Positions 45,001 through 52,311 of a stretch of DNA of 64,000 nucleotides are shown piece by piece; the stretch's first letter is position 1; every line of letters begins with the position of its first letter. Position numbers and translations under genes: made by a program. The DNA lies in the NCBI GenBank assembly GCA_021783695.1, contig JAJXTO010000001.1, positions 22,068 to 86,067 on the forward strand, in the 5' to 3' direction. The notes below the pieces were generated by a model. That model made no database searches, was not told where the DNA came from, and saw only the letters and a program-made list of their open reading frames with translations. The DNA comes from Pseudomonadota bacterium. GTDB lineage: Bacteria > Pseudomonadota > Gammaproteobacteria > Burkholderiales > Burkholderiaceae_C.

Positions 45001-45459
45001 CTGGTCGCCTACATCGTGGCCACACCCGGCGCGCCCAGGCCCGACCCGGCCGCCCTGCGCCAGGCGTTGCGCAACCGCCTGCCCGATTACATGGTGCCGC
45101 AACACGTCGTGCTGCTCGACGCCCTGCCACTGCTGCCCAACGGCAAGCTCAACCGCGCCGCGCTGCCCCCGCCGCAGCACAGCGCATCCGCATCCGAAAC
45201 GCCGCGCAACGCCAGGCTGCCTGCCACGGACGAGGAGCGGCGCATCGCCGCCATCTGGCGCGATCTGCTCGGGGTGGAGCGCGTGCTGCTCACCGACAAC
45301 TTTTTCGACCTCGGCGGCCATTCCCTGCTGGCCATGCGCGCGGTCATCGCCATCGAGCAGCAGCTCGGCTGGCGCATCGCCCCGCGTCGGCTGATTTTTG
45401 AAAGCCTGGGACAACTCGCCCGCAATGGTGTTGCCGCCCCCCTGCGCGAAACCGCCTGA
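39067..45459 (+). CDS. Two-module non-ribosomal peptide synthetase (C-A-PCP-C-A-PCP)
   Basis: The 2130-residue enzyme has, in order, a condensation domain (about 20-440, active motif NHVLLDG instead of HHxxxDG) and an adenylation domain (FTSGSTGQPKG near 627, YKTGDLGYW). A carrier domain follows (DHFFDLGGHSLTLTQ near 1021), then a second condensation domain (HHTIADN near 1216), a second adenylation domain (YTSGSTGKPKG near 1694) and a second carrier domain (FFDLGGHSLLAMR near 2081). There is no thioesterase, reductase, epimerase or methyltransferase domain, so product release needs another protein. Reading binding-pocket residues by eye, the second adenylation domain resembles glycine-type codes; the first is unclear. 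It should make a short acylated or dipeptide-like product. A BtuF-like protein gene follows 18 bp downstream. Confidence 0.93.
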   Translation: MTPSPTRSIFENATASHAAAAFALSHAQQDILLRQELLGSAIYTIGLTITIDGELDIPMLQRALQDVVAAEPMLRARVIATPDGPRWQVADALEWALPYTDCLALTGSPLRAAEHVCRDIAALKAEGIDPAGPTLWRFALYRTGPARFEWLLCFNHVLLDGYGVMLIGQRVCHRYNALLCGDTSALESGPSYARFVERENNEAQSPRHARNRTFWEERLAAFDSTAAAASASDLQALPVPAQHRWEVSIARWQRYLEIASAHGLSPAQAVMFFLASYLSKVSGQSDILIGMPLHNRKDAIDKRTVGLFVNSLPLRLSADADATLPDLMRALAEETRQLLRHQHYPLDRVLTRLPPRQGIAGMHFDLMVSFENFDPHTTLGTARLTFAPFSGHPGFAPVAAYIRQYGDTEQLPIDLVLDPRAPPALRHTTFLSARLDQHLSFLIDQPQGRLRDHDLLSPNERAALLALQPTPVPRAAPQCLHALVAEQARRTPAACAVRFGNAQLSYGALEQAASRLAQTLRGLGVGRDVLVPVMMERRPELVVALLGVLKAGGAYVPLDADLPTERLRRILQETRAKVVLTQPALHPALRAASTPDALHLLDADLQPDAPAELPHDACAADDLGLVIFTSGSTGQPKGVMISHRALCNHALWNLRAVAFGPHDRLLQKSSLSFDASVSEFFVPLLCGAAVHLAPPGLQRDLPALLQTVIAEQITHLTLAPSTAKALVNDPALPACTSLRCLQFGGEPLEAVLAARFQSLLPHTRLLNFYGPSETTEDSSLYVVDVPITQTSGNLPVGRPIDNTRIYVLDAQLRQVPFDVIGEVCIAGAGVARGYLGQPELSAERFLPDPFAPSERLYKTGDLGYWSELGQLHLAGRNDEQIKIRGFRIEIGEVERQLASHPAVAQAAVIPWMAHADDPHLAAYVVLREGQEHTPISTLQRALKASLPHYMIPGAWQILPAMPLTASGKIDRRGLPAPQLQAAPQVLPRRMPRSPTEQTLWTLWSEVLHTDAFGIDDHFFDLGGHSLTLTQVRSRIHAVFGIELPLADLFTHLSIAELAVHVDQQQQGQHLVASIVPVRRDGPLPTSLSQRRMWVIQHFHPESVAYNVTAPLRLRGPLDIAQFQRALTLLIARHEALRTQFALRDQEPVQIILAHLPAALEIIDLRHVEEHTRDAAARQAATAFAARPFDLSAAPLYRVALMQLRENEHVLIWVLHHTIADNWALAVLSRDAMQIYAGLLQGHTTLADMGLPPLQIQYADYAAWQRSAPAAAAREAHLAYWMRRLQGMTDLPLPTDFPRPAQPSFAGKTLFVALPQSLQHAMRQHSARHGVTPFMLLLASFNVLLARITRSADIAVGTPIANRHHAATEQLVGTLVNTLVMRNTVDTDTRFDQLLQQVRDTALAAYAHQDAPFDELVERLTAQRADHPQGLVRVLFNVLNAPIGKLASVPFTYAVFDFQRVAAQFDLSIHVDTEFSRHIQLEYATELFSDETARRLLDSYLFLTEQLLAQPGLPLSAHALLTPPQHALLAQWNATQASSPAQRNLPQYLQLDAADKRDRIALTDAQGHHLRYGELHTRAQGIAHLLRQQGIGRGHRVGLCLDRKTDLLAALLGVLHAGAAYVPLDPEFPVERLRDMADDAQLRCILTQSALLPLLADTGVPQHALDSTALTRLRSGTAPPAEHDAQPDDPAYMIYTSGSTGKPKGVLVPHRAVINFLHSMAREPGLQPNDALLAVTTLSFDIAVLELLLPLAVGARVILADHAQARDPYALRNLLQNSGATVLQATPSTWRMLLETGWPGNPQLRAFIGGETLPADLAPRLLSACAEVWNLYGPTETTVWSTCWRVHPQQPIVIGRPIANTQVWVLDPQGQPCAIGAPGEIHIGGDGVTLGYFRRPELSVERFIPDPFSKPPGARLYKTGDLGRWRHDGQLEHLGRLDHQVKVRGFRIELGDIEAALRAQPGVASSVATTYAPAADDQRLVAYIVATPGAPRPDPAALRQALRNRLPDYMVPQHVVLLDALPLLPNGKLNRAALPPPQHSASASETPRNARLPATDEERRIAAIWRDLLGVERVLLTDNFFDLGGHSLLAMRAVIAIEQQLGWRIAPRRLIFESLGQLARNGVAAPLRETA

Positions 45460-45477
45460 ACGCGTCTTCAACTCGGC

Positions 45478-46329
45478 ATGCACCCGCCTTTCACCGACGC
45501 CCTCGGCCAGACCTTTGCGGCTGCGGGGACGGAGGCGCGCATTGCCAGCCTGGTGCCCAGCCTGACCGAAACGCTGTGCGCCTTCGGCCTGCGCGAGCAG
45601 ATCGTCGCCCGCACCGGGTTCTGCGTGCATCCGCGAGCTGATGTACGCACCATTCCCAAAGTGGGCGGCACCAAGGACGTTCATCTCGACGCCCTGCGCG
45701 CGCTCAAGCCCACGCATGTGCTGGTCAACATCGACGAAAACACCCGCGACACGGTGGACGCGCTGCGCGGCTTCGTGCCCCACATCCTCGTCACCCACCC
45801 ACAAATCCCGGAAGACAATCTGGATCTGTTCAGCTTGCTCGGCGCCACTTTCGGCAAGGTGCCAGGCACGGCGCAGCGCGCCGCAGGTTTCCGCAACACT
45901 CTGCAAACCGTGTTGACCGATCTGCGCGCCGCCCATTTCGCCACGCGCCGGGTGCTCTACCTGATCTGGCGCGCGCCCTGGATGACCGTGGCGCGCGACA
46001 CCTACATCAGCCGCAGCCTCGCCGTGGTCGGCTGGCACACCCTGCCCGAGCGGTTCGGCGGCGACGGCCTGCACCAGCCAGGCAGCGCCCGCTACCCGGC
46101 GTTCGACTGGTCAGCAGACTGGCTGGACGCGGTGGACTGCGTGCTGCTGTCCAGCGAGCCCTACCGCTTTGGCGCGGCGCACGCCGAAGAAGTCCGCAGC
46201 CTGCTCGCCGCACGCGGGTTCCAGCCGGAAGTGCGCTGCATGCCGGGCGAATGGGCCAGCTGGTATGGCGTGCGCGCCATCGATGGACTGCGACAACTCG
46301 CCGCCAGCGCCCGCGCGCATCCAGGCTGA
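45478..46329 (+). CDS. BtuF/TroA-like helical-backbone metal-receptor protein without signal peptide
   Basis: The 283-residue protein has the class III solute-binding fold: IASLVPSLTETLCAFGL, VGGTKDVHLDALRALKPTHV, a long backbone helix with KVPGTAQRAAGFRNTLQTVL, and VVGWHTLPERFGGDG. Periplasmic BtuF-type proteins start with a signal peptide, but this one starts MHPPFTDALGQTFAAAG, so it would stay in the cytoplasm. Cytoplasmic members of this group occur in betaproteobacteria; their function is unknown. It follows the NRPS gene by 18 bp, which hints at a metal-binding product, but no transporter genes are adjacent. Confidence 0.7.
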   Translation: MHPPFTDALGQTFAAAGTEARIASLVPSLTETLCAFGLREQIVARTGFCVHPRADVRTIPKVGGTKDVHLDALRALKPTHVLVNIDENTRDTVDALRGFVPHILVTHPQIPEDNLDLFSLLGATFGKVPGTAQRAAGFRNTLQTVLTDLRAAHFATRRVLYLIWRAPWMTVARDTYISRSLAVVGWHTLPERFGGDGLHQPGSARYPAFDWSADWLDAVDCVLLSSEPYRFGAAHAEEVRSLLAARGFQPEVRCMPGEWASWYGVRAIDGLRQLAASARAHPG

Positions 46330-46332
46330 TGT

Positions 46333-46827
46333 CTACAGCCGCGAGCGCGCAAACACGCTGCGGTGACGCTGCGCGCGGAACTGCCAGGCCAGCAAGGCAA
46401 ACCCCACCAGAGGCACCAGCACATCCCGCAGGCCAAACGGACCGTCCGGCCCCGTCCCGCCCAGGCCCGCCGCCTTGCCCAGCAGTCCGCCCACGATCCA
46501 CACCGAAGGGCCGACCAGCGCCGCCAGCCGCATCCCCAACCCGCCCCAGGCACTGGCAAACCCCAGCACGGCGAACCCCAGCGCGGCCAGCCCCAGCTGA
46601 AACCGCAGCGGGTTGGCCGCCGCCAGCGGCAACATCTGCTGCGCACCCACCCACACAAAACCCGCGCCGATGGAACACAGCAAAAACCAGCGCAGCACGA
46701 CCTGCGCCAACCGCAACTCATGGGGCGCGCGGTCGCTGGTGAGCAGCGCCAGCGCCGCCAGCACCAGACCGATCAACACCAGCGTCAGCGCCCGGTACTC
46801 CAGCGCCCAGTGCAAGGCCTGCGTCAT
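46333..46827 (-). CDS. Hypothetical five-helix membrane protein
   Basis: The 164-residue protein has about five hydrophobic helices (YRALTLVLIGLVLAALALL, FLLCSIGAGFVWVGAQQMLP, QLGLAALGFAVLGFAS, and so on). The small FVWVGAQQM turn is also seen in DUF6790-like proteins, but I cannot confirm the family. The ATG at 46827 has an ideal ribosome site, GGAGGAGATGGC, directly upstream; a longer frame overlaps the AhpD-like gene. Its stop lies 3 bp from the convergent BtuF-like gene. Confidence 0.6.
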   Translation of the reverse strand: MTQALHWALEYRALTLVLIGLVLAALALLTSDRAPHELRLAQVVLRWFLLCSIGAGFVWVGAQQMLPLAAANPLRFQLGLAALGFAVLGFASAWGGLGMRLAALVGPSVWIVGGLLGKAAGLGGTGPDGPFGLRDVLVPLVGFALLAWQFRAQRHRSVFARSRL

Positions 46828-46853
46828 GCCATCTCCTCCGAGTGCCGTGCGCC

Positions 46854-47411
46854 TCAATGCGCCGCATCCGACGCCGAGCGGTCTTCGATTCCCACATCGA
46901 GCGCGACCAGAAAGCGCGACACCATGTTGTACGCCGCAATCACCCCGACCAATTCCACCACCTGTTGCTGCGGCAGCAGCGCGCGAATGGCGGCGAAATG
47001 CGCCTCGCTCACCCGTACCCGCCGCGTCATGTCGTAAGTCACCGCCATCACCGCGCGCTCCTGGGTGGAAAACGCCAGCCGGTTATCGACCGCGGCCGGA
47101 ATGTCATGCAGCAGCGCGAGCTGCTCCGCGCGGCCGCCGACGTCGAGAAACGGCTGTGCGTGATGCATGAACTCGTAATCCGCCCCGTTGAGCCGCGCCA
47201 CCACGCAGATGGCCAGTTCGCGCAGGGCGGGGTCGAGCGCAAGCTCGCCGCGCACCGCGCCCAGCAGACCATTCCAGCCGCGCGCAAACGCCGGGCTGTG
47301 CAGCAGCATGCGGTCCAGATTGAGCAAGTCGCCGCCCCGACGCTGGCGGATGGCGGCAACCAGGTCTTCGGGCTCGGCATGGTGTTGCGGCAGATAGGCA
47401 ATACGCGGCAT
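46854..47411 (-). CDS. AhpD/carboxymuconolactone-decarboxylase-family protein without redox cysteines
   Basis: The 185-residue helical protein has the family core LRELAICVVARLNGADYEFMHHAQPFLDVG followed by AVMAVTYDMTRRVRVSEAHF. The CxxC peroxidatic pair of AhpD is absent, so it is not an alkylhydroperoxidase; the YEFMHH helix fits the decarboxylase-like subgroup. The function is unclear. The ATG at 47411 begins MPRIAYLPQHH; longer frames exist but lack support. It diverges from trxC. Confidence 0.8.
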   Translation of the reverse strand: MPRIAYLPQHHAEPEDLVAAIRQRRGGDLLNLDRMLLHSPAFARGWNGLLGAVRGELALDPALRELAICVVARLNGADYEFMHHAQPFLDVGGRAEQLALLHDIPAAVDNRLAFSTQERAVMAVTYDMTRRVRVSEAHFAAIRALLPQQQVVELVGVIAAYNMVSRFLVALDVGIEDRSASDAAH

Positions 47412-47566
47412 GATTGATGGAGCGCAAGAAAAGGACATTGGGCTGCAATGTAGCCTCAAATCCGCATGCTGGGAAAAACCGGGCTGCCCACCTGCGCAGC
47501 GTCTCCACTTGAAAAGCCTTCCGCCCCGCCGCATGTTGTCTGCAGTTCTTCTTCCCAGAGGTCATC

Positions 47567-47983
47567 ATGCTCGTCGTCTGCCCCCACTGCGCCACCCTCA
47601 ACCGCGTCCCCGATGACCGCCTGCAGGACGCTCCCGTCTGCGGGCAGTGCGGCCAGGAGGTCCTGCCGCCCGCGCCCTTCAGTCTCACCGACGCCAGCTT
47701 CGAGCGCTTCATCGCCAAGAGCGAGCTGCCGGTGGTGGTGGATTTCTGGGCCGAGTGGTGCGGGCCCTGCAAGATGATGGCGCCGCAATTCGCGCAGGCC
47801 GCCAAACTGCTACAGGGCCGCGCCGTGCTGACCAAGGTCGAGACCGACGCCAATCCGCAGGTTTCGGTGCGCAACCGCATCCGCAGTATCCCCACTCTGG
47901 CGCTGTACCGCGGCGGCCAGGAAGTCAAGCGCCAGTCCGGCGTCATGCCCGCACAGGAACTGGTGCGCTGGATCGGGGTGTAA
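47567..47983 (+). CDS. trxC: Thioredoxin 2 (TrxC)
   Basis: The 138-residue protein has an N-terminal zinc site (VVCPHCATLNRVPDDRL and APVCGQCGQEVL, four Cys) and then a thioredoxin fold with the active site DFWAEWCGPCKMMAP at about residues 60-74 and the cis-proline loop IRSIPTLALYRGG. This pairing is diagnostic for TrxC, a cytoplasmic reductant that works in oxidative stress. AGAGGT lies just before the ATG. It stands alone between the AhpD-like gene and phaM. Confidence 0.95.
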   Translation: MLVVCPHCATLNRVPDDRLQDAPVCGQCGQEVLPPAPFSLTDASFERFIAKSELPVVVDFWAEWCGPCKMMAPQFAQAAKLLQGRAVLTKVETDANPQVSVRNRIRSIPTLALYRGGQEVKRQSGVMPAQELVRWIGV

Positions 47984-48029
47984 GACGGAGCAGGCCCGCG
48001 CACGTCAAGGCGGCAGAACGCCGCCGCAT

Positions 48030-48659
48030 TCAACGTGAAGACTTGGCGGCAGGCCGGGCACGCTTCGCCGCAGGGCGCTCTGGGCGCACGGGCGCCTTTT
48101 TTGCGGCGGGTTTGCCGACCGGCTTATCCGCCGGTTTCGCCGCAGTTTTTGGCGCCGCAGTCCCGCTGGGCGCGGCAAATCCCGCCTGCATCGCACCGCC
48201 CTCCTGCATCGCCTGGCTGGCCAACTCGGTGAACTGCTGGGTCATGGTGTTCCACCAATGCATCGGGTCGAACATCGGCGCGGTTGCAGACTCTTGCGGC
48301 TGCGTCTCGGCACTCGACGTCGCTTCCGCGCCCTGCGCCGCCATGGCGGTCTCATTCGGCGGCGGCTCGGCCACCATGCCTTTGGCGAACGCCTGCAAGT
48401 CCACATTCATGGACCTGAGCGCATGCAGGGTCATGCGCTGCACTTCCAGCGCCTGAATCATGTTCTGCGTCATGCGCGCATTGGTTTCCAGCCAGCTCAA
48501 CACCGCCTTGAGATCGGTGATCTTCTGTTCGATCTCCTTCACGTCCATGGTCGGCGCCACCCAGTTGGCGAACTGCGACGGCATGCCCGTGCCCTTGAGC
48601 AGGGTCTGAAAAAACTCCATGCCGGGAATGAAGTCCTTGAACTCCGGGGTCTGTGCCAT
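48030..48659 (-). CDS. phaM: PhaM-type PHA granule and nucleoid regulatory protein
   Basis: The 209-residue protein starts MAQTPEFKDFIPGMEFFQTL and GMPSQFANWVAPTMDVKEIE, has a helical region (LKAVLSWLETNARMTQNMIQ) and ends in a Lys/Ala/Pro-rich tail (KPADKPVGKPAAKKAPVRPE). This layout matches PhaM, which activates PHA synthase and ties polyhydroxyalkanoate granules to the nucleoid through its basic tail. GGAGA lies 5 bases before the ATG. No other pha gene is in the window. Confidence 0.85.
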   Translation of the reverse strand: MAQTPEFKDFIPGMEFFQTLLKGTGMPSQFANWVAPTMDVKEIEQKITDLKAVLSWLETNARMTQNMIQALEVQRMTLHALRSMNVDLQAFAKGMVAEPPPNETAMAAQGAEATSSAETQPQESATAPMFDPMHWWNTMTQQFTELASQAMQEGGAMQAGFAAPSGTAAPKTAAKPADKPVGKPAAKKAPVRPERPAAKRARPAAKSSR

Positions 48660-48823
48660 GGTGGTCTCCGCGCGCAGAGTGCGCTGTGCCTGCAGCATAC
48701 CCGCGACGCGCCCGCGCGAGAACCCACGCCGCCCCGAAGAAAACTGCATTCCCGCGGCAAAATAGCGCGCATGTCGCCGCCCCCAGCAACCAACGCACAC
48801 AGCGGCCTCCGGGGTCGGCGCGG

Positions 48824-50002
48824 ATGAGAGCGCCCCGGGGTCTGCGCACACACCCGGCCGGGGCGGCCATCCTCTTGCTCGCCCTGCTGGTGCTGGCCTT
48901 GCATCTGGCCGCGCTCGACTGGCTCGGCAGCGCATTTCAACCCCTGGCTGCGGGCCGCCTGCCCGAGCCGATCTACACCCAATTGCTCCGCCCCACGCCC
49001 CCGTCAGCCGTCGTGCAAAGGCACGCTGCGGCGCCCGTGCCAACGCTCCCGGCGCCGCGCCCTGCACCTGAGCGCGCGCCACCGCCCAGCACCACACAGC
49101 CCGCGCCGCAGCCCATGCCGATGCCGGTCGGAACCGCCATCGCATCCGCCCCTGCGCCCGAGGCCAGCGCGTCGCCGCCCGCTTCCGCGCCTGCCGCCAC
49201 CCACGCAGCCCCGAGCGACAGACTCAGTCGTCCGGGCGCCCATGCATCAAGCCCGTCCAGCAGCGCACTGCGGCGCTCCGCAACGCCACTCGCATCCAGC
49301 TCACAGCCGGTCAGCGACGCTTCCGCGCCCGTTGCCGAGGCGCCAGCCTGGCCCCCCTCCACCAAACTGTCCTACACCATCACCGGCTACTGGCGCGGCG
49401 ACCTGCACGGCAGCGGCGCGCTGGTCTGGACGGTGGATGGCGATCACTACGACGCCACCCTGTCGGGCAGCGCGCTCATCAGCTTCGCCTACCAAAGCAC
49501 CGGCCGCATCGACGGCGACTGGCTGGCCCCGGACCGGTATACCGAGCGGGTGTTCACCCGCGAAAAATCCATCCAGTTCAACCGCGCCAGCAATACCCTG
49601 CGCTTTAGTGCCATTCCAGAGGCGCTCCCCCTGCCGCCGCATGCACAAGACAGCGCCAGCCTGTTCCTGCAACTCGCCAACCGCCTCACCACCCGGCCAA
49701 GCGACTTTCGCCCCGGCGCCACCGTCACCTTCACCGTAGCCCGGCCCAGCGGCATGACCGACTGGACCTTCACCGTTGTCGGCATGGACACGGTGGCCAC
49801 ACCGGCCGGGCCGCTGCAGTGTTGGCATGTGGTGCGCCAGGCGACCCAGTCCAACGAGCTTGGCGCGCAAATCTGGCTGTCACCGCAACTGCAGAACCTG
49901 CCGGTGCAAATTCGCCTGCAGCAATCGGCCGACAGCTTCCTGCTCTTCACCCTCGATCACGCTGCGCAGGCGGCGCCACAGCCCAGCGCCTCTGCGCCGT
50001 GA
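48824..50002 (+). CDS. DUF3108 domain protein with membrane anchor and proline-rich linker
   Basis: The 392-residue protein has an N-terminal membrane helix (GAAILLLALLVLALHLAALD). A long Pro/Ala/Ser linker follows (about residues 45-180), then a DUF3108 beta-barrel domain (KLSYTITGYWRGDLHGSGAL, EKSIQFNRASNTLRFSAIPE, MDTVATPAGPLQCWHVVRQA, IWLSPQLQNLPVQIRLQQS). It should be anchored in the inner membrane with the domain in the periplasm. The function is unknown. The ATG at 48824 places the helix at the start. It is convergent with lctP. Confidence 0.8.
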   Translation: MRAPRGLRTHPAGAAILLLALLVLALHLAALDWLGSAFQPLAAGRLPEPIYTQLLRPTPPSAVVQRHAAAPVPTLPAPRPAPERAPPPSTTQPAPQPMPMPVGTAIASAPAPEASASPPASAPAATHAAPSDRLSRPGAHASSPSSSALRRSATPLASSSQPVSDASAPVAEAPAWPPSTKLSYTITGYWRGDLHGSGALVWTVDGDHYDATLSGSALISFAYQSTGRIDGDWLAPDRYTERVFTREKSIQFNRASNTLRFSAIPEALPLPPHAQDSASLFLQLANRLTTRPSDFRPGATVTFTVARPSGMTDWTFTVVGMDTVATPAGPLQCWHVVRQATQSNELGAQIWLSPQLQNLPVQIRLQQSADSFLLFTLDHAAQAAPQPSASAP

Positions 50003-50011
50003 ACGCTGCGC

Positions 50012-51619
50012 TCAGTGCGGCGGCAGAGTCGGGATCATCCAGGTCAGCACATGTTGCTGCAGATACACCAGCACGCCGAGCAGGAAGGTGAGAAACACGC
50101 TGTGCTTGAAAGTGCGGGCGAACACCACGCCCTCCTTGCCCTTGAGCGCCGTGGTCGATACCCCGGTGGCGATGTTCTGCGGCGAGATCATCTTGCCCAT
50201 CACCCCGCCGGAGGAGTTGGTCGCGGCCATCAGCACCGGATCGAAACCCAGTTGCTTGGCCGCCACCACCTGCAGGTTGCCAAACAGCGCATTGCCCGAA
50301 GTGTCGCTACCCGACAAAAACACCGCCACCCAGCCGAGGAAGGCCGACACCAGCGGAAACAGCGCCCCCACCCCCGCAACGCCCAGCCCCAGGGTGTAGC
50401 TCATGCCGGAATAGTTCAACAGGAACGCCAGGCCGACGATCATGCACACCGTGAGCACGGCGATGCGTACCTGCACCCAGGCGTCGCGCAGCGCGGCGAG
50501 AAACTCCCGCGCGGGCAGCCGCACCAGGACCGCGGTGATGACGGCCGACAGCAGAATTGCCGTGCCCGTACCCAGCGGCTGGAAGTCCCACAACGCCACA
50601 TATGGCTTTTTGTACAGCGTGATGAACACCTGCTTGTCCAGACCCGGCCACAGCACCTTGGTCTCGCCGATCGTGAACATCTTGGCGTACACCCAGAAAA
50701 TCACGACCACAGTGATGACCACCCAGGGCAGCCAGCCGCCGTAGCCCACGCGCTGCTCGCCTGCTGCCCGCACGGGGCGGGCAATGGCAAACTCCGCATC
50801 GGGTGCAGGCGCCCACACCTTGAGAAATGCCACAGTCAGAATCAGCGAAAACATGGATGCCAGCACATCAGTGAGCTGATAGCTGATGAAGTTCGACGAG
50901 ACGAACTGCGCCAGGGCAAAACTGCCCCCGGCGACGAACAATGCGGGCCACATCGCGCGGATCGAGCGCCAGCCGCCATAGATCGCAATGACATAAAACG
51001 GCAGCAAAAAGGCAAAAAACGGCAGTTGCCGCCCAACCATGGCCGCCAACGGCTCCGCCGGCATGCTGGTGACCGCGCCCAGCACCGTCAGCGGCACTCC
51101 CAAGGCACCGAACGCCACTGGCGCAGTATTGAAAATCAGGGTGAAGGTCAACGCCTCCAGCGCCGGAAAGCCCAGGCCGATGAGCAGCGCGCTGGTGATG
51201 GCCACCGGTGTGCCAAAACCCGCAATGCCTTCAAGCAGGCAGCCGAAGGAAAACGCCACCACCAGCAGCACCAGCCGCCGATCGTTGGGCAGGTGTTCGA
51301 GCATCCACAGACGGAACATTTCAAACCGGCCCGACTTCACCGCGACGTTGTACAGCACCAGCGCCCCGTAGACGATCCACATGACAGGAAGCAACGCGAA
51401 TACCACGCCGAAAGCCACGGCATTGAGCGCGAGCCCCAGCGGCAACTGCCAAAAGTAGACGGCGATGAGCATCCCGGCAACCAAACCGGCCGCTGAAGCC
51501 TGCCACGCCGGTCGGCGCAGCACACCGAGCATCAGCAACACGATGGCGATCGGAATGGCCGCCACGAGAAACGAGGGCAACAAGGCCCCCCCGACAGGGG
51601 TCAGAATTTGATGAAACAT
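50012..51619 (-). CDS. lctP: L-lactate permease family transporter
   Basis: The 535-residue inner-membrane protein has some thirteen helices and the LctP signature blocks FSFGCLLEGIAGFGTPVAIT, FNTAPVAFGALGVPLTVLGA and SGSDTSGNALFGNLQVVAAK. It imports L-lactate, or glycolate, with protons. GGGAGAG precedes the ATG. No lactate dehydrogenase gene or GntR-type regulator is adjacent, so the substrate assignment within the family is open. Confidence 0.93.
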   Translation of the reverse strand: MFHQILTPVGGALLPSFLVAAIPIAIVLLMLGVLRRPAWQASAAGLVAGMLIAVYFWQLPLGLALNAVAFGVVFALLPVMWIVYGALVLYNVAVKSGRFEMFRLWMLEHLPNDRRLVLLVVAFSFGCLLEGIAGFGTPVAITSALLIGLGFPALEALTFTLIFNTAPVAFGALGVPLTVLGAVTSMPAEPLAAMVGRQLPFFAFLLPFYVIAIYGGWRSIRAMWPALFVAGGSFALAQFVSSNFISYQLTDVLASMFSLILTVAFLKVWAPAPDAEFAIARPVRAAGEQRVGYGGWLPWVVITVVVIFWVYAKMFTIGETKVLWPGLDKQVFITLYKKPYVALWDFQPLGTGTAILLSAVITAVLVRLPAREFLAALRDAWVQVRIAVLTVCMIVGLAFLLNYSGMSYTLGLGVAGVGALFPLVSAFLGWVAVFLSGSDTSGNALFGNLQVVAAKQLGFDPVLMAATNSSGGVMGKMISPQNIATGVSTTALKGKEGVVFARTFKHSVFLTFLLGVLVYLQQHVLTWMIPTLPPH

Positions 51620-52007
51620 GCGAGTCTCTCCCGCCCGATTGGCCGCTTTCGCGCTTCGGGCCTGTGATGTGTTGTGTCAAATGCGCCGCCGTCACCAACG
51701 CCTCTTGCGCCGGCTGGGGATGTCGTCCATAGGCCTTGCGGCGGCGCCGGTAGCCTATGAGCGCGCAGCAAGTCGGGCAAGTGAATCGCGGGGATTATTA
51801 CGTCTGGTTGCAGATCGTCTGCCAGGGTCAATACAGAGTTGCTGCCCATGGAAGTAATGCTGCGTGCAGACCCGGATGGACACCCCCAGCGTCAACGCTT
51901 TGCGACGCAATGGCGTTTCTTGCGGAAGGAAAGGAGCGGCTTGCTTTTTTCCGGCTTGATTTTTGCTTTGATGTCCGCATCTCCTCATCAACCAGCGGAG
52001 GCACACC
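51620..52007. other. Intergenic region between lctP and the DUF3567 gene
   Basis: No gene is supported here. It should carry the divergent promoters of lctP and the DUF3567 gene. A 7-bp inverted repeat, CATAGGC at 51728-51734 facing GCCTATG at 51753-51759 around an 18-base loop, is the only clear structure and might be an operator. No T-run follows it. Confidence 0.4.
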
Positions 52008-52289
52008 ATGCAAACCATGATCTATGACTCAGAGGCGTTTTCTGTCCTGCAACTCGACTGGTCGGGCGCGCAGGCCGCGCAAAACGGCCCGCAAGCCGAC
52101 CTCTCCCGCGGCGGGTATGAAATCGTCGACAAATTCGCCCGGAAGGAAATTTTTCTCGGTGGCCGCGCCGCGGAGGGATTCCGCGACAGCGTGCAGCAAC
52201 TGATTGCTCAGGAACCCAGCAGCGAAGAGATCGACGACTTTCTCGACCGTTACTCCGCGTTGTCGCGGCAGTCGCTGCAAGCGCACTGA
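52008..52289 (+). CDS. DUF3567 family protein
   Basis: The 93-residue protein reads MQTMIYDSEAFSVLQLDW, then GGYEIVDKFARKEIFLGGRA and FRDSVQQLIAQEPSSEEIDD. This is the DUF3567 family, a small acidic cytoplasmic protein found almost only in betaproteobacteria and of unknown function. GCGGAGG lies 7 bases before the ATG. It stands alone, convergent with the MFS gene. Confidence 0.9.
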   Translation: MQTMIYDSEAFSVLQLDWSGAQAAQNGPQADLSRGGYEIVDKFARKEIFLGGRAAEGFRDSVQQLIAQEPSSEEIDDFLDRYSALSRQSLQAH

Positions 52290-52311
52290 ACCGCCCCGGA
52301 ACCGTTGCGCC

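Noticed and set aside
41074-46074. 1666-codon open frame on minus, opposite the NRPS
   Set aside because: It is antisense to well-defined C, A and PCP domains, crosses two real genes, and has shadow-like composition.
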